A stretch of 64,000 bases of DNA from Warburgia ugandensis (lineage: Eukaryota; Streptophyta; Magnoliopsida; Canellales; Canellaceae). The position numbers and the translations under genes are program-made. Position 1 is the first letter of the stretch. Each line of letters begins with the position of its first letter. The notes beneath the pieces are model-generated. The model worked only from the letters and a program-made list of their open reading frames with translations, did not search any database and was not told the origin of the DNA. The stretch is taken from the NCBI GenBank assembly GCA_035236585.1, contig CP141128.1, positions 30,796,684-30,860,683 of the forward strand, written 5' to 3'. Shown here piece by piece: positions 1 through 11,777 of the stretch.

Positions 1-3000
1 TTTCACATGAAAGTGGGGCCCACAAAGTAGACCAATGTTCTAGAACCAACAATAATTGAGCAATGCACTATCAAATTGTAGTGGAGGAAAAGGTGGAGGT
101 GGAAACTCCACCCATAAATAAAAAAATAAAAAGAAAGAAGGAGATTTTTATGAAAAATTAATTTAAAATTCAAATACTTGCCTATAAATAATTCTGAAAA
201 TCATACAAAAGTTTTCACAACTTCAACACAAAATCCCCTAGACTCCCCTAGAAAATCAGAGCAAAACTCCTCCCCCAACTCCCCTAATCTCTCTCTTTTT
301 CCCTCTTTTTCTCTCCTCTCTCTAGAATAGTACCAAGAGCCCTAAGTTCAATTAGCCACTCCGTTCTAGATCAAATTTTACAAATCCTACCATTCATATT
401 GTTCTAAATTCCCTGATCTACAAAACCCCAAAGTAATTTCAAGATCCAATGGTTCAATCAACAAAAAAATACAAATCAAGATTTATTTGGTGTGTTATGG
501 CATACAATGAGGATTTATTTATTTTGGCATCAATTCATCAATTCTGAGCAAATCAGGTAAGAGGATATCATCCAATATTCAGTTTACGTCATTTTTTATA
601 TTTTTAATTTCATTGGATTTTATTTTCTATTAATGTTTCAGAAAATCAAGTTCCCGTGAAAAACCCTCCAGATCGACATCATGGAGGGCTCAGATGAAAA
701 ACTTGAGCTATCTAATAGATTCAGAAGGGTTCAAAACCCTAAGGTATAAAATAACATCCCATTTTATGGAGATATGATGGCCCAATTTGAAGGAGAAAAG
801 GGGGATGGTGATTTGACGGTCTAATCTGAATTGTCTCACCATTTACAGGTCACCACCCCGTTTTCACCGGTGGTCACCGGTAAAATAGGGAGGGATGACC
901 GTTTCAGCCAGTTTTATCCTATTCAAATGGCCAAATCAAATCTAAACCATTAAAACAATTGTGAACTTCAAACTTGAATTTCGAAGTCATCTGAGCTTCA
1001 AATCATGAGCGAAAAGAAGCTATGGAAAGCTTATGATGTCTAATTTCATATGATATAATAAAATTTAGGAAATATTGTAAGAAAATTTTTGTTTAAAGAA
1101 AATAAGATTCTTACTTCCATGATCTTGAAGATCTGAGATGATCAGACCTTAAGGATCTGATCTATTTATGTTATAATGATAAACATATGTAAAATTGAGG
1201 GTTTAATATGAAAGATCTATGATAATTTAAGAAATCTACCCTTTATGGTAGAAGTGACCTAATATTTGTAAAGGAACTTTCTTGATCAATGAGATCAAGC
1301 ATGATCAAACCCTATGGATGGGTCGGATGGAGTTAATAATGATGAGATCTAGCAAGATCATTGATAAATTATGACAAAAATATGTGAAGATGATCTTTGA
1401 ACTTATAATGAAGTAAAAACCCTAGATCTAAGGCAAGGACTTGAGATTTAATGGTTGGATCATATTAAAAGCCTCTAATGGTGTAAATTGATTAGATTAG
1501 ATTCATTTTAACTTTAATTTATAGCATGATTATAGGATCCATGCTAAGTTATTTCTTCATTTTGATGTATATGATTTACATGTTATTAGATGGTTAGATT
1601 TAATCATTTTAGGGCCATGTTAGTACACATGATTTTCTTTAAATATCCTTAGGATAAGTAATATATGAATTAGGGTCATGCTAGTTTCATTTGAGTATGG
1701 ACAATAATATGATTTCCATTTAAGATGGTAATGGAATTGTGATTTAAGATCATGTTATTTAATTTGATTTCATTAATTAGGGATCATGATAGTAGTTATA
1801 TAGTATTGCTATCCTTAGATTATTCAATTTGTATTATTTTTATGCTTTGAAGTTTGTGATTCATTATTGTCATATTTCTTAGTAGATTTAATTGATAATT
1901 AATTATGACAAAGAGCATAAAACACTAAAAATGTAACCTAATTAGAAATTAAAATTTCATAACATAAATAAGAAGGAATGACTTGACTTGGACTTAATTA
2001 GTAAGGGCTATAGTTAGTAGGATAATATAAGAAATGGTTTACCATTTTCTTGGCACAAATTAGGAGAATAATACACATCCATGAATGACATTTTATAGGA
2101 TCATAAACACTAATAAAAATCAAGTAGAGATAAATTAGGGTTTATGAGCTCATAGGAACCTTATGGAAGGATGAACTAAGGTCACTCCAATGGACGCTGA
2201 ACATTGTGGTTAAGGGGGTTATCTAATAGAGCCTCGCTCTTCCCTCACCTTCTGGTGACGTTTGTTGAGGTCTAAACACCTCCTTACATGAGGATTGAAG
2301 TAACTACTTTTTGAGCAGCCTGTAGGTGGTAAGCCTTAGTCAATTGGAAATAAGAGGAGTTGTCTAGAATTAGGAGTGAATAAATTATCCTCAAACTAGT
2401 AACACTAGCTGGTTGAGAAATAATAATAAGAACATAAAAGGTTAGCAAATTAACTAATCCTAATAAAAATTGTAAATAAGATAAGGATGATCAAACAAGA
2501 AACTAAGAGGAGACCTTGAACGAGCAAAAACAACAAAAGAAAAAAATACAAATGTAGAGTAGATTATTATTATGTGAATATACTTGTAATATAGATTTAT
2601 TCGGTTAGAAGATCTAAACCCTTGATCATATGTAATTTGAGGAAGAAAGATTTAGATCATTCTACTTAAGGATGATCAAAAGACCATGTAGTATGCACCT
2701 TTGGATAGAAAGATGACATTATACGTATGATTTGATAGATATACATTGATCGAGACTATGGCAGACTTCAAGGAGTAAGAATACCCTATTGAGGTAGGAG
2801 GATTTTATGAATGCATCTTTATGAAAGATACATGTTGAATACATGATATTATGTATAGAAATGTTGACATGTATAATGCAAATACCTTATGCTAAATCCT
2901 TATGATCCAACCAAATAATGAGAAAATAGATATGCAATGGTTAAGTGTAGAGTTGAAGAAAACCAAGTGAATAGGGAAGTAGAAGATATTCCAACCCTAG

Positions 3001-4177
3001 ATAAATAGACATATTGTCTAATACGTATAAGAAATATTTTACTTACAAGCATGGATGCTTGTGATTTTGTTTTAAATAAGGGTAGGCTTGGGAATGCTAT
3101 GCTATGGGAGTTATGAGGGTTTGACCACTCGCTCTCCAAAATTTATTGATGATGAATTCCATGCCGAAGAAAGGCAGAAAGTGGGTGGGGCAATTATGGG
3201 AAGGCCACCACTGTGACAGCCATGGTCCCCCCATACAGACTTGGATTTTACATTTCCACTGAATATGGTATGAGTGGATTATTGAGCAATTATCTAGGCT
3301 CACTGTATGGATTAGATTGCAAGCATGGTAGTCCTTTGATTTATTTTGCACTATGATGCATATGAGATAGGCATGGTGAGGTGCCTTATATATGACATAA
3401 TGAAATGCCAAGTAATTGTATATTATCAATATTCCCAGGAAAAAGGGAATTCCCAGTATAGTAACTAGCTGATATACTGATCTCTTACAATTGAAAGAGT
3501 TGATCAGCTTAGTTGGGAATGAGAATTTAATATTTTCATTATTTTAATGAATTTGTTCATATACATTATGTATGAGGATGTACAGAAATGATAAAGGAAA
3601 GGTTATAGAAGTGACATTGATCCATGATCATGTTTATGAGGGAAATAATGGGATTAATGAGTATTAGGATTATATTGACAAATTATGTTACTTCTTTAAT
3701 CCCCTAGCAAGCATATCTTGCTGAGATATTGTAAATGTTTGAATGTTTACAATATCTCAAATACAGAGAAGGAGAGTTAAGAGCTCAAGACTTGAGAAGA
3801 CTTGAAAGAATAATCAATCAAGTTATATCCACTGAAGACATGTATTTTATTTGAGAGCAATATATGTATTGAGAGTTTTTATTGTATGTGAGCTTTGCAA
3901 TTTAGATTATGTAATTTGGACAAATATTATAATGATACTGGGCTGTACTGTGAACTATTGAATAGATCCTGGAGTTTAATAAAAGTTTATTCCTTTAATG
4001 AAATTTTATCTTGTACAAAACTTTACTTATGTTATGAAGTAATGACTTGGGTTTTACAAAACAAGTTCTAAAGAAAAGAATTTTTGCTGCTTTGTTTTTC
4101 AAAAAAAATTTACTACTAAGAGCCTTGTCTTCGCAAAATGTATTACAAAATGTGTTATAAAAACATGGGTCATCACA
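1..4177 (+). mobile_element. Long LTR of a Del/Tekay-like Ty3/gypsy retrotransposon, 3' end at 4177, left end outside window
   Basis: Non-coding, AT-rich sequence ending in GGGTCATCACA at 4177. The same terminal sequence appears in reverse complement at 14505, and the terminal 230 bases (about 3950-4177) match the reverse complement of 14505-14740 well. A core at about 3096-3150 (TGCTATGCTATGGGAGTTAT, then GAGGGTTTGACCACTCGCTC) recurs in the other long LTRs here. The GGGGCCCAC motif near position 16 corresponds to a site about 0.5 kb inside sister LTRs, so the missing left part is probably short. A TATAAATA box at about 183 followed by a pyrimidine-rich stretch (230-330) looks like the former LTR promoter and transcript start. 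No long ORF. Fossil; could be a solo LTR or the 3' LTR of an element lying to the left. Confidence 0.7.
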
Positions 4178-4675
4178 GGAAGCTAAATAAGAAATCTTCT
4201 TATACATACCCAAGCAAGAGCAATAATGGCACTGGATGGGGCAGCATTGTTGGAAATATTTCTGCATCTAGCCTAGGTGTGGATGAAGAAATGCCTTTAA
4301 TTATAGCCTCCTCGAGACTATCTCATCTAGGCCGAAGCCAGTTAAGTAGCCAAAATGCATGAGTGTTTCTCTACTGTTCTAGTATGATGTATTATTCCAA
4401 GCAAGATATATCTTCACAATAGCCTTTTACTTTGTCAAAAAGGGAGGAAATAGAAGCAAAGCCTGAATTCAGATGTAACATGCAAGTGTCGCCATTCTTT
4501 TTGAAAAGTATCAGTCATTTTTTACGATACTCAATTTTTAGATACTACCAGATAGTATTCCAAAAGCAATGAAGTGGTATAAATTGCATCATCTTATTTA
4601 TTTTTACAAGATCCAATTAGAGTCCAACCTACTAAGAATGAATTTGAGCAGTTCAAATGGGAAGGACTTCCCTCT
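4178..4675. other. Unassigned spacer
   Basis: Non-repetitive by eye. A 60-residue open stretch (4178-4362, plus strand) continues out of the LTR but resembles nothing I know. No splice-supported gene model. Confidence 0.5.
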
Positions 4676-4690
4676 AATTAAATCCAGCCC
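4676..4690. repeat. Target-site duplication, left copy (Au SINE)
   Basis: AATTAAATCCAGCCC, identical to 4874-4888 on the other side of the SINE. Confidence 0.9.
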
Positions 4691-4873
4691 AAAAATGAGT
4701 AGCCATGGTGCACGAAGCTCCTGCCTATGTAGGGTCCAGGAAATGGGGTGGACCATAAGGGCCTATAGTACACAACCTTACCTTATATTTTTGCAATAGG
4801 TTGTTTCTACGCCTTCAAGCCGTAACCTTAGGTCACACAATGACAACTTTTACCATTGCGCCAAGGCTCCTTC
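4691..4873 (-). mobile_element. Au-type tRNA-derived SINE
   Basis: Read on the minus strand, the element begins GAGCCTTGGCGCAATGGTAA, with an A-box-like GGCGCAATGGTA and, about 30 bases on, a B-box-like GGTTACGGCTTGA. It continues with the GAAACAACCTATTGCAAAAAT and AAGGTAAGGTTG stretches typical of plant Au SINEs and ends in a short T run (TTTTT at 4691-4695 on the complement). Its 183 bases match the roughly 180-base family size. It is flanked by a perfect 15-bp target-site duplication, AATTAAATCCAGCCC, at 4676-4690 and 4874-4888. The element is diverged from what I remember of the consensus, yet the duplication is intact. Confidence 0.9.
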
Positions 4874-4888
4874 AATTAAATCCAGCCC
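4874..4888. repeat. Target-site duplication, right copy (Au SINE)
   Basis: AATTAAATCCAGCCC, identical to 4676-4690. Confidence 0.9.
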
Positions 4889-7164
4889 CATACCATGGAA
4901 ACTGAATCGACAATAGTAATTAAAAAGCTAAGATGTTTGTAGTTGATTCATGAGGAGATGTAAGCTGCTGTACTATGTCACTGGTAAAACTGTGCTTTCC
5001 TTAACTTTTGTTCACAAAATAGTCAATGTGGCAAGGAACATTTCAAGATCATCTTCTAATTCAAGGGTCTACTAAATATTAGCTTTGATAGACAACTCTC
5101 TCTGGGACCGCTACTTCTTTTTTTTTTTTTTTTATGATCCCATATGAATTGGATTCTCTTAGATCCCCCATATTAAAAACTTTAATCTATTGGATTATTC
5201 AGGGCTTTTAAATGGACGGTTTTAAGCTTTACAATATCCATTTTACAGCCATAAACTTGGAGTGACAAAAAGAAAAGAAAAAAAATGAGGGGCGGGGGGG
5301 GGGAGGGAGGATATGTATGTCTGGTTCTATTTTTCTTAATTAGGTTGGGTATGTTTGATCAAAAATGCTATGCTTACACACAAGACTTGCCCTCTTCCAA
5401 AAAGCTTCATAGGAATTATGATGATGAATAATGGTCTATAGGAGTTTTAGTCTACAAGGACCCTCTGTAAAAGCTTTATCCCTATGAATGGAAGATGTGT
5501 AGCTGTGCACAACATACGGATTGGCACACTTTAGGGAAGAACAAAGATACTAGAGGATCTAGCATGTGGGACACATGATAATTAGAAAATTAACTAATTA
5601 AAGATGTTAAAATGCAATAGGGATAAAAAAAACATAGTTAGTATAATGAAGAATAAATAAATTCCACAAATTGATAATTGGTCATAGAAGGATTAAATTG
5701 TATCCGAGGAACATTAGGATAAAAATAAGGTAATAAGAGAGACGCACAAACCAATCAATCATATTAGTTGTATCCCAAATTTGGAAGGAAAGAGCAGTAA
5801 TACTTCCTAGCATGGGACACTAAATAAGACCACTTAGAATGGAATAACATCCATAGAAATGTTATAACATAGAGTGGAATCGAACATCAAAGAGATTAGT
5901 TGACAATAGTTAAAAGTAGGGGTGCCTAATTCCAACCCAATAGGTGTCTATTAGTGTCTTTTACGTCAAAGGTGCTTCAAACCCTCTGACCTAGAGGAGG
6001 CTTGCTCTTTAAAATCCTTAAGAGAGAGAGAGAGAGAGAGAGCCTCACTTTTTACCTTATGTAAGACGTGGAGGAGGTCGTAGAGATGCCCCATGGTGGC
6101 TATGTCCAGATTATAAAATAATTTGGAACATGCTATATCCTCTACTACTTGCTTCAAACCAAAAAGGGCTCCCTATGGCAACAATAGCGCCCACAAAAAC
6201 CCTATACTCTTGTTCGTAGTGCGATGCAGTAGTAAATGTGGCAATGTCGTAGGAGATGATGTCAAAGAAGGCACTTAGTATGCCTTTTTAGTGCATATTA
6301 TCTCACCTTTTAGGTCCCAAGGAGCAAGAGCAAGATGTCCCCACGAGCTTGTCGGGCCCACTGTCTGACGTGTCATCTTGTTGATTAGCCAAAAAGTTGA
6401 GCAATAAGTAAGAACCAACATTTGTAATACAAAAATCAAAATGGCAATGAGGAAAATCAGGATATGGAAGAATAGAATATCATGATTAAAGTCAATTAGA
6501 AATTCTTACTTATAGAAGCGAGTTGTTAGTTTTGCAACATCACAAGGAGCAATGAATGTGAGTATGAGGAATAGCAATTCATGAACAATCATGTGGTTTG
6601 GTGCATTCAAAGACTGTGTTGCTCCCAAAAGAAAAAATAAAGAGGCTTTTCTTCCCGACATAAACATAAGGGCTAATAGGGGTGTGGTTTTTTCAATAGA
6701 GGTATCATGGAAGAATAGAATGTAGTGCATTCTTTATGACATAGTAATCTACACTAAGCACAAACCCATCTGAAAAAGAAAATTACAAGCAATTAAATTC
6801 ACAATCAGCTCTAATCCTGACATGAATGGATGTGTTGTCAATTAATTTTGTTAGATAACTACATAAATAAAAACATAAGGAGAATTCCTTCATTTGTTAT
6901 CTATTATTCAACATTCTGAACCTTTCTTTACATATTAAAGCAAAGCCAAGCTTGCTCTTTCATGCGAACTCAGCCTTTGCTTGTTGCGAGATGACTTTAA
7001 CTCAAAAGTCGAAGTGTGTGAAAGCTAAGAATACACATGCACAATAGTTTCTTCATTTGTTCCCTTTCAACATCTGTAAACTCCATGTTCTTCCATTTCA
7101 TCTGGGGCATCATGAAGTTGAGTTTGTGGCATGGACCATCCCTACCATTTGGCTAGACCAGTAG
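4889..7164. other. Unassigned spacer with simple repeats
   Basis: No recognisable gene. Holds a T run at about 5117-5133, a G-rich run at about 5287-5309 (GGGGCGGGGGGGGGGAGGGAGG-like) and an (AG)n tract at about 6020-6041. Short ORFs on both strands show no domain I recognise. Confidence 0.5.
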
Positions 7165-10100
7165 TGTGATGCCCTAGATTTTTAAAAGACAATTCTTGCA
7201 ATAATAAAAATATATTTTTTACCAACATCGAGAATTCCATGTAAATTTTTTAAATACATTTCTTTCCTAAAACACCCAAGGGCCTATTACTTGTATAAAA
7301 TTTGACTCACATGTGAATCAAACCATACATCAATTTGAAAAAAATATATGCCCAGGTCAACCATTCATAATCCAATTAACTATAAAATAAACATTCATCA
7401 ATAAATTAGCATCTGTTTGTGATTTATAATCAAAAGCCATAAAACTCAAAATAAATAAATAAATTCTTCTTTCAGCTGGCTCTCACATCAAATGACACAA
7501 GTGTTCTGGGCCTCTATCCTCGTCTAATCGAGTGGCTCTTCCTTAAAATTCATGTTCTTCAAATCAGAGATATTGTAAACAAGATATAATATCTCAACAA
7601 GATATTTCTTGAGCAGGTTAAAACAAGATTGCATTCACAATTAAAATCCTAGGTTTATGGTTGTCACATAATCTTAGTTGCATGTCAGTAAAGACATAAA
7701 TCACATCCATAGTGCTAAAATAATGAACTTAAGCAACAAGAAATGCTCGAGTGCCCATGAAGATTCACTAACTCCATTCAACACATGTGCATTAGTTCAT
7801 GTACCACTACTACTATGTGCCCTTTGGTATCTCATAGAGGACTCTCACCACATGCCCACAGGCTTACAACTATCTTGAAAGGGTTCCATGAGTCATCTAT
7901 AATGGAATCCACCACCAGCTAAGAAAAATGAGACTTGGTGTTGGATACATTTCACCTAAAGTGATCAAAGGCTAGGTGTCCCACCCATAAAACCTCTTAG
8001 CATAGCATCCTTAGGCATAGCATATCATATAAATATCAAAGACGTGGGTATCCTTATACCCTCATGTCTCTAGTAAAATTGTCATGCAAAGAAAACTAGT
8101 TCTATAACATTCTATCAACTCTTTTTCAAGACTTCATAACAAGAGCATAAGAGTCATTTCCCAAACTTTGTTTTATTTTCATATAGTAGCCAAAACATTC
8201 ATTAATTTGAACATTTGTCATTCCAAAACTAGTCATTAAACTGGGGTGTTCAAGAGCTCAAAATCATTCCTTAACTGGAATGTTTAGCAGGCCATGAACA
8301 TAGCTTATGGCTGTCCAAAACATAGAAATAACAGTCCCAAAAGTTCAAGTATAAATATAATGTCTGAAAGTCCACAACGCTACTTATAGTAGTCAAAAAC
8401 TATAGCTTATGGTAATCCAAAACTAGTCCTTAACTGAACTGTTTAGCAGTCCATAAACATATCTTATAGTAGTCCTAAAACATAGTTTATGACAGTTCAA
8501 AAGCATAGTGTAAGGCAATCCAAAAAAACATAGGTTACTGCAATCTAAAATCTGAGTCTAACAATCCAATAGCATGGCTTAAATCAGTTCAAAAACTTGT
8601 CGTAACAATCCAAAAAAAACACAGGATTTAAATCATTCCAAAACATGTCGTTTAACAGTCCTAAAACACTACTTACAACAGTCCAACAACATTGCTTATG
8701 ACAATCCTTAAACACAGGTTATAGTACTCCAAATAAACATAATGTATGGTAGTCCATAAACACGGTTTATAACAATCCAAAGACACAGTGTCTACAGTCC
8801 ATAAACATAGTTTATAGCAGCCCAAAGACATGATGTATGGAAGACCATAATCATGGCTTATAGAAGCCAAAATTTCAGTGTATATCAGTCCTAAAACATA
8901 GATTACTGCAGTCCAAAAACATGATTTTATAGTAGTCCAACATACAGGTTTACTGTATTTCAAAAAATCTCAGTTCATAATAGTCCAATATACTTGTTTA
9001 CTGCAGTCCAATAATCTCAGTTTATAACAGTTCAATATGCTAGTTTACTACAGTCCAAAAACTGTCATATAGTAGTCGTAAAACACTGATTTCAACAGCC
9101 CTAAAGACCTGGTTTAAATCAGTCCAACCTAATGGACTAAAATGTGAATATCATTCATGAATAAGAATGGAAATCTTAGTGATTTCTTCATCCAAACAGT
9201 AATATATATAAATCAGAAAATAAGCGCACATTCCTTTATGCTGGAGACATGAATGAGAGTCGAGTGTCCACCTACCTTTTGTCAATTCTCTGATGACATT
9301 TTTTAGCAGGATAGTCACACTAGCCTGTCCTCTCTTTTCTCTTCTCCTTGCCTTCTCTCCCTCTCTCCCTCTCTCTCTTTTCTCTCTTCCTCTCCTTCTC
9401 TAAGTTTTCTCTTCTTTTTTTTCCTTTGCCACAGCCCAACACATCTCTTATTATGGACATGTTGGAGCTAAAAGATATGAGATGATAAGAGGGTTTTAGT
9501 CTCCTTCCTTATCTTTTATCTAGCTAGACTAATCATATGTTTCTTTCTAAATCTATTTAAACCTGATCCTACACAAATGAAATCACGTTTCTAGTTGAAA
9601 TCAAACACCATACGAAATTGAATCTTAGTCTTCTATCTTCTCTTTTTGATGAAAAAGACCATTATTAATCTCATCCCTCCATCTTTACTCTTGATCACTC
9701 TTCCCAATAACTGGTATGAGATATGATCCACATTGATCATCCACATAACTATCTAATCTCAATGGTTATGATTTATCTTAATCCATTAAGATCTAAACAT
9801 TCATTTAAATATTACAATTTTCTCACTTAAAAAAATAGTATTAATTTGGTCAGAGATGTCTTTATACTTTGTGATGATGAAATCTAACTGACTTTTATTC
9901 GGGCTTTGTGCGGTCTATAATGTAAAATCAAAAAAATGCCGCTAAGTGTCTTTATTAAATTTGTACCCATGTTTGATATATTCAGATTTTGTCATATGAA
10001 TTCCATTTTTAGTGTTATTAATGTCATTGAAACCTTTTTTTGAGTACATCTAAATATTAAGGTTTCAACACTCAGTTTGATGTTTTTAGAAATCTTATTT

Positions 10101-10201
10101 TCTCATAGCTCAAGAGCTAGAAATTCGAAATTCTTATTTCATCTCAATTCAAAATCAATCAAAATTACATGGAATAAAATTCAAAAATTAGGAATATTAC
10201 A
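7165..10201 (-). mobile_element. 3' LTR (3.04 kb) of a minus-strand Del/Tekay-like Ty3/gypsy element
   Basis: On the minus strand this starts TGTAATATTCCTAATTTTTG at 10201 and ends GGGCATCACA at 7165, matching the termini of the sister LTRs. Just outside the 5' terminus (about 10202-10230, minus) lies TTTCTAACGGGGCAAAGAT, a good polypurine tract, and beyond it the C-terminal pol coding fragment. The order pol, polypurine tract, LTR identifies this as a 3' LTR. The left flank AGTAG and the first internal bases do not match, as expected for the 3' LTR of an element whose 5' side is lost. A minisatellite fills about 8250-9130. Confidence 0.8.
8250..9130. repeat. Degenerate minisatellite inside an LTR, unit about 30-33 bp
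   Basis: About 26 degenerate copies of a unit built on CAGTCCAAAAACATAGTTTA, each with a variable TATAGTAG- or TTACTG-like link. Examples start near 8480, 8780, 8890 and 8990. Unit length drifts and copies differ at many positions, so the array is old. An open 96-residue stretch on the minus strand (8673-8963) is a by-product of the repeat period, not a gene. Confidence 0.8.
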
Positions 10202-10670
10202 ATCTTTGCCCCGTTAGAAATTTTGCTCCCAAAATTATCAAAAACTAATCTGTAAACAACTCTAAAACTTTTTATTTCATGTTAGTCTTTACCTCTCAAG
10301 TGGCTTCTTCAACTGAATGATGTTGCCACTAGACCTTGACTAAAGGAATGATCTTGTTTCTCTATGTTTTCTCCTTTCACTCTAGAATTCACTCAACCTT
10401 CTCTAACACATGTACGAGATATGGAATATACTTCCTCAACATAGATACATAGAGGACATTGTGGACTTTTGACAACTATGGGGGCAATGCTAGCCAATAT
10501 GCAACTACTTTGACTCTCTATAAGATCACGAAGGATGATGGATTCAACTTCCCTTTGATGCTGACCCACATGACTACCTTTGTAGAGGAAACTCTTAAGA
10601 ATACAAGATCTCCCTCCTGAAACTCTAAATCTCTACACCTCTTATCTACGTAGCTCTTCTGTGGGCTTTG
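10202..10670 (-). mobile_element. Fragment of chromovirus-type Ty3/gypsy pol (integrase C-terminal region)
   Basis: The minus strand encodes residues of the form QKSYVDKRCRDLEF followed by GDLVFLRVS and then KGKLNPS. This is the conserved KSYADxRRRDLEF-x-GDxVFLKVSP...GKLSPR stretch after the integrase core of Del/Tekay-like chromoviruses. The fragment runs into a polypurine tract and the LTR at 7165-10201. Everything upstream is missing: at 10670 the sequence passes directly into the start of another LTR. Fossil, broken. Confidence 0.8.
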
Positions 10671-11777
10671 TGTAACAACCCCAAATTTTGTAAATACTAT
10701 TTTGGGCATTATTATATGAAATTAGAATTTTGACCCAAAGAAAATAATTTTTTATAGAAATGGAATTTGGAGTGGAAATAGGAATATTTGGAATGTGCTT
10801 GAAAAATCAAGTCCAACAACATAAAGAACACTGAAATTGGAGTTCGAATGAATTTCACCCTAAGATTTTACTATTCCATGATCAGGTGATGAGTTTTTAA
10901 GAAGTATATATTTTCATAGGATAATATTTTGGAACTAAGACTTAAGCCATTAGGTAGTACTCAGAAAATGGAATCCAATGAGCCAAAGAATGCTAAAAAC
11001 AGAGTCCAGATGAAGACGTTATGGGCCTTCGAAGACAGGGGCAATATGGTAATTAAAAGATTAAAAAATACTAAGAACATTAAATTGAAATTATAAAATC
11101 TGGATTCTACTTGTTGATACAAATCCAATGACACTAAGTTTGCTGAAATTGGAGGTTGGACGAATAAATAGTAATTTTCTTACAAAAGGGTACTTTTGTA
11201 ATTTCACTAAGTGGGCCCCACTTGTAGTTGGAATTTGATAGTCAATGGTGTTGAAAAACATCATTAACTAGTCTCATGGTGTTTCAAATAGTAAAAACAT
11301 CATGATTAACAATTAACATAAAAGAATGAAGGAAAAAGAATTAATTTAAAATCATTTAAAGGAGGGGCCAGAATTGATAGTAGCACCCCTCCCACTTAAA
11401 CCCCAAAAGAACAAACATCATGTCTGTCCTCAAACCCTGCAGAGTAAAAGAAACCTGATGAAAGAAAGAAGGAGAAGGAGAAGGAAGCATGCATTTCAAG
11501 CGGGAAAGAGATCAACAAATTGCTTAACCGAGATTAGCAAATTCTGTATCTGCATGAGCATCTTTAGACTCAATGGTCTTTTCCATATTTTGGTTGATTC
11601 CTTCTATTAAGGTCCTAATCTACTAGACAAAAGGGCTAAAGAATGTTTGATTTGGTTACTTCTGTTGAGGTAAAGTCTGTTTGAAGTCACTAGAACCAAC
11701 AATATATTGGCCAGTGGCATTTTTTTTTTTGTTACTTTTTTAATTCATCTACAAGGGGGAAAATGGTTACCTAGGCT

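Noticed and set aside
8250-9130. Regular repeats that could suggest a CRISPR array
   Set aside because: Units are degenerate, unit length drifts, there are no unique equal-length spacers, no cas genes, and the DNA is plant nuclear.
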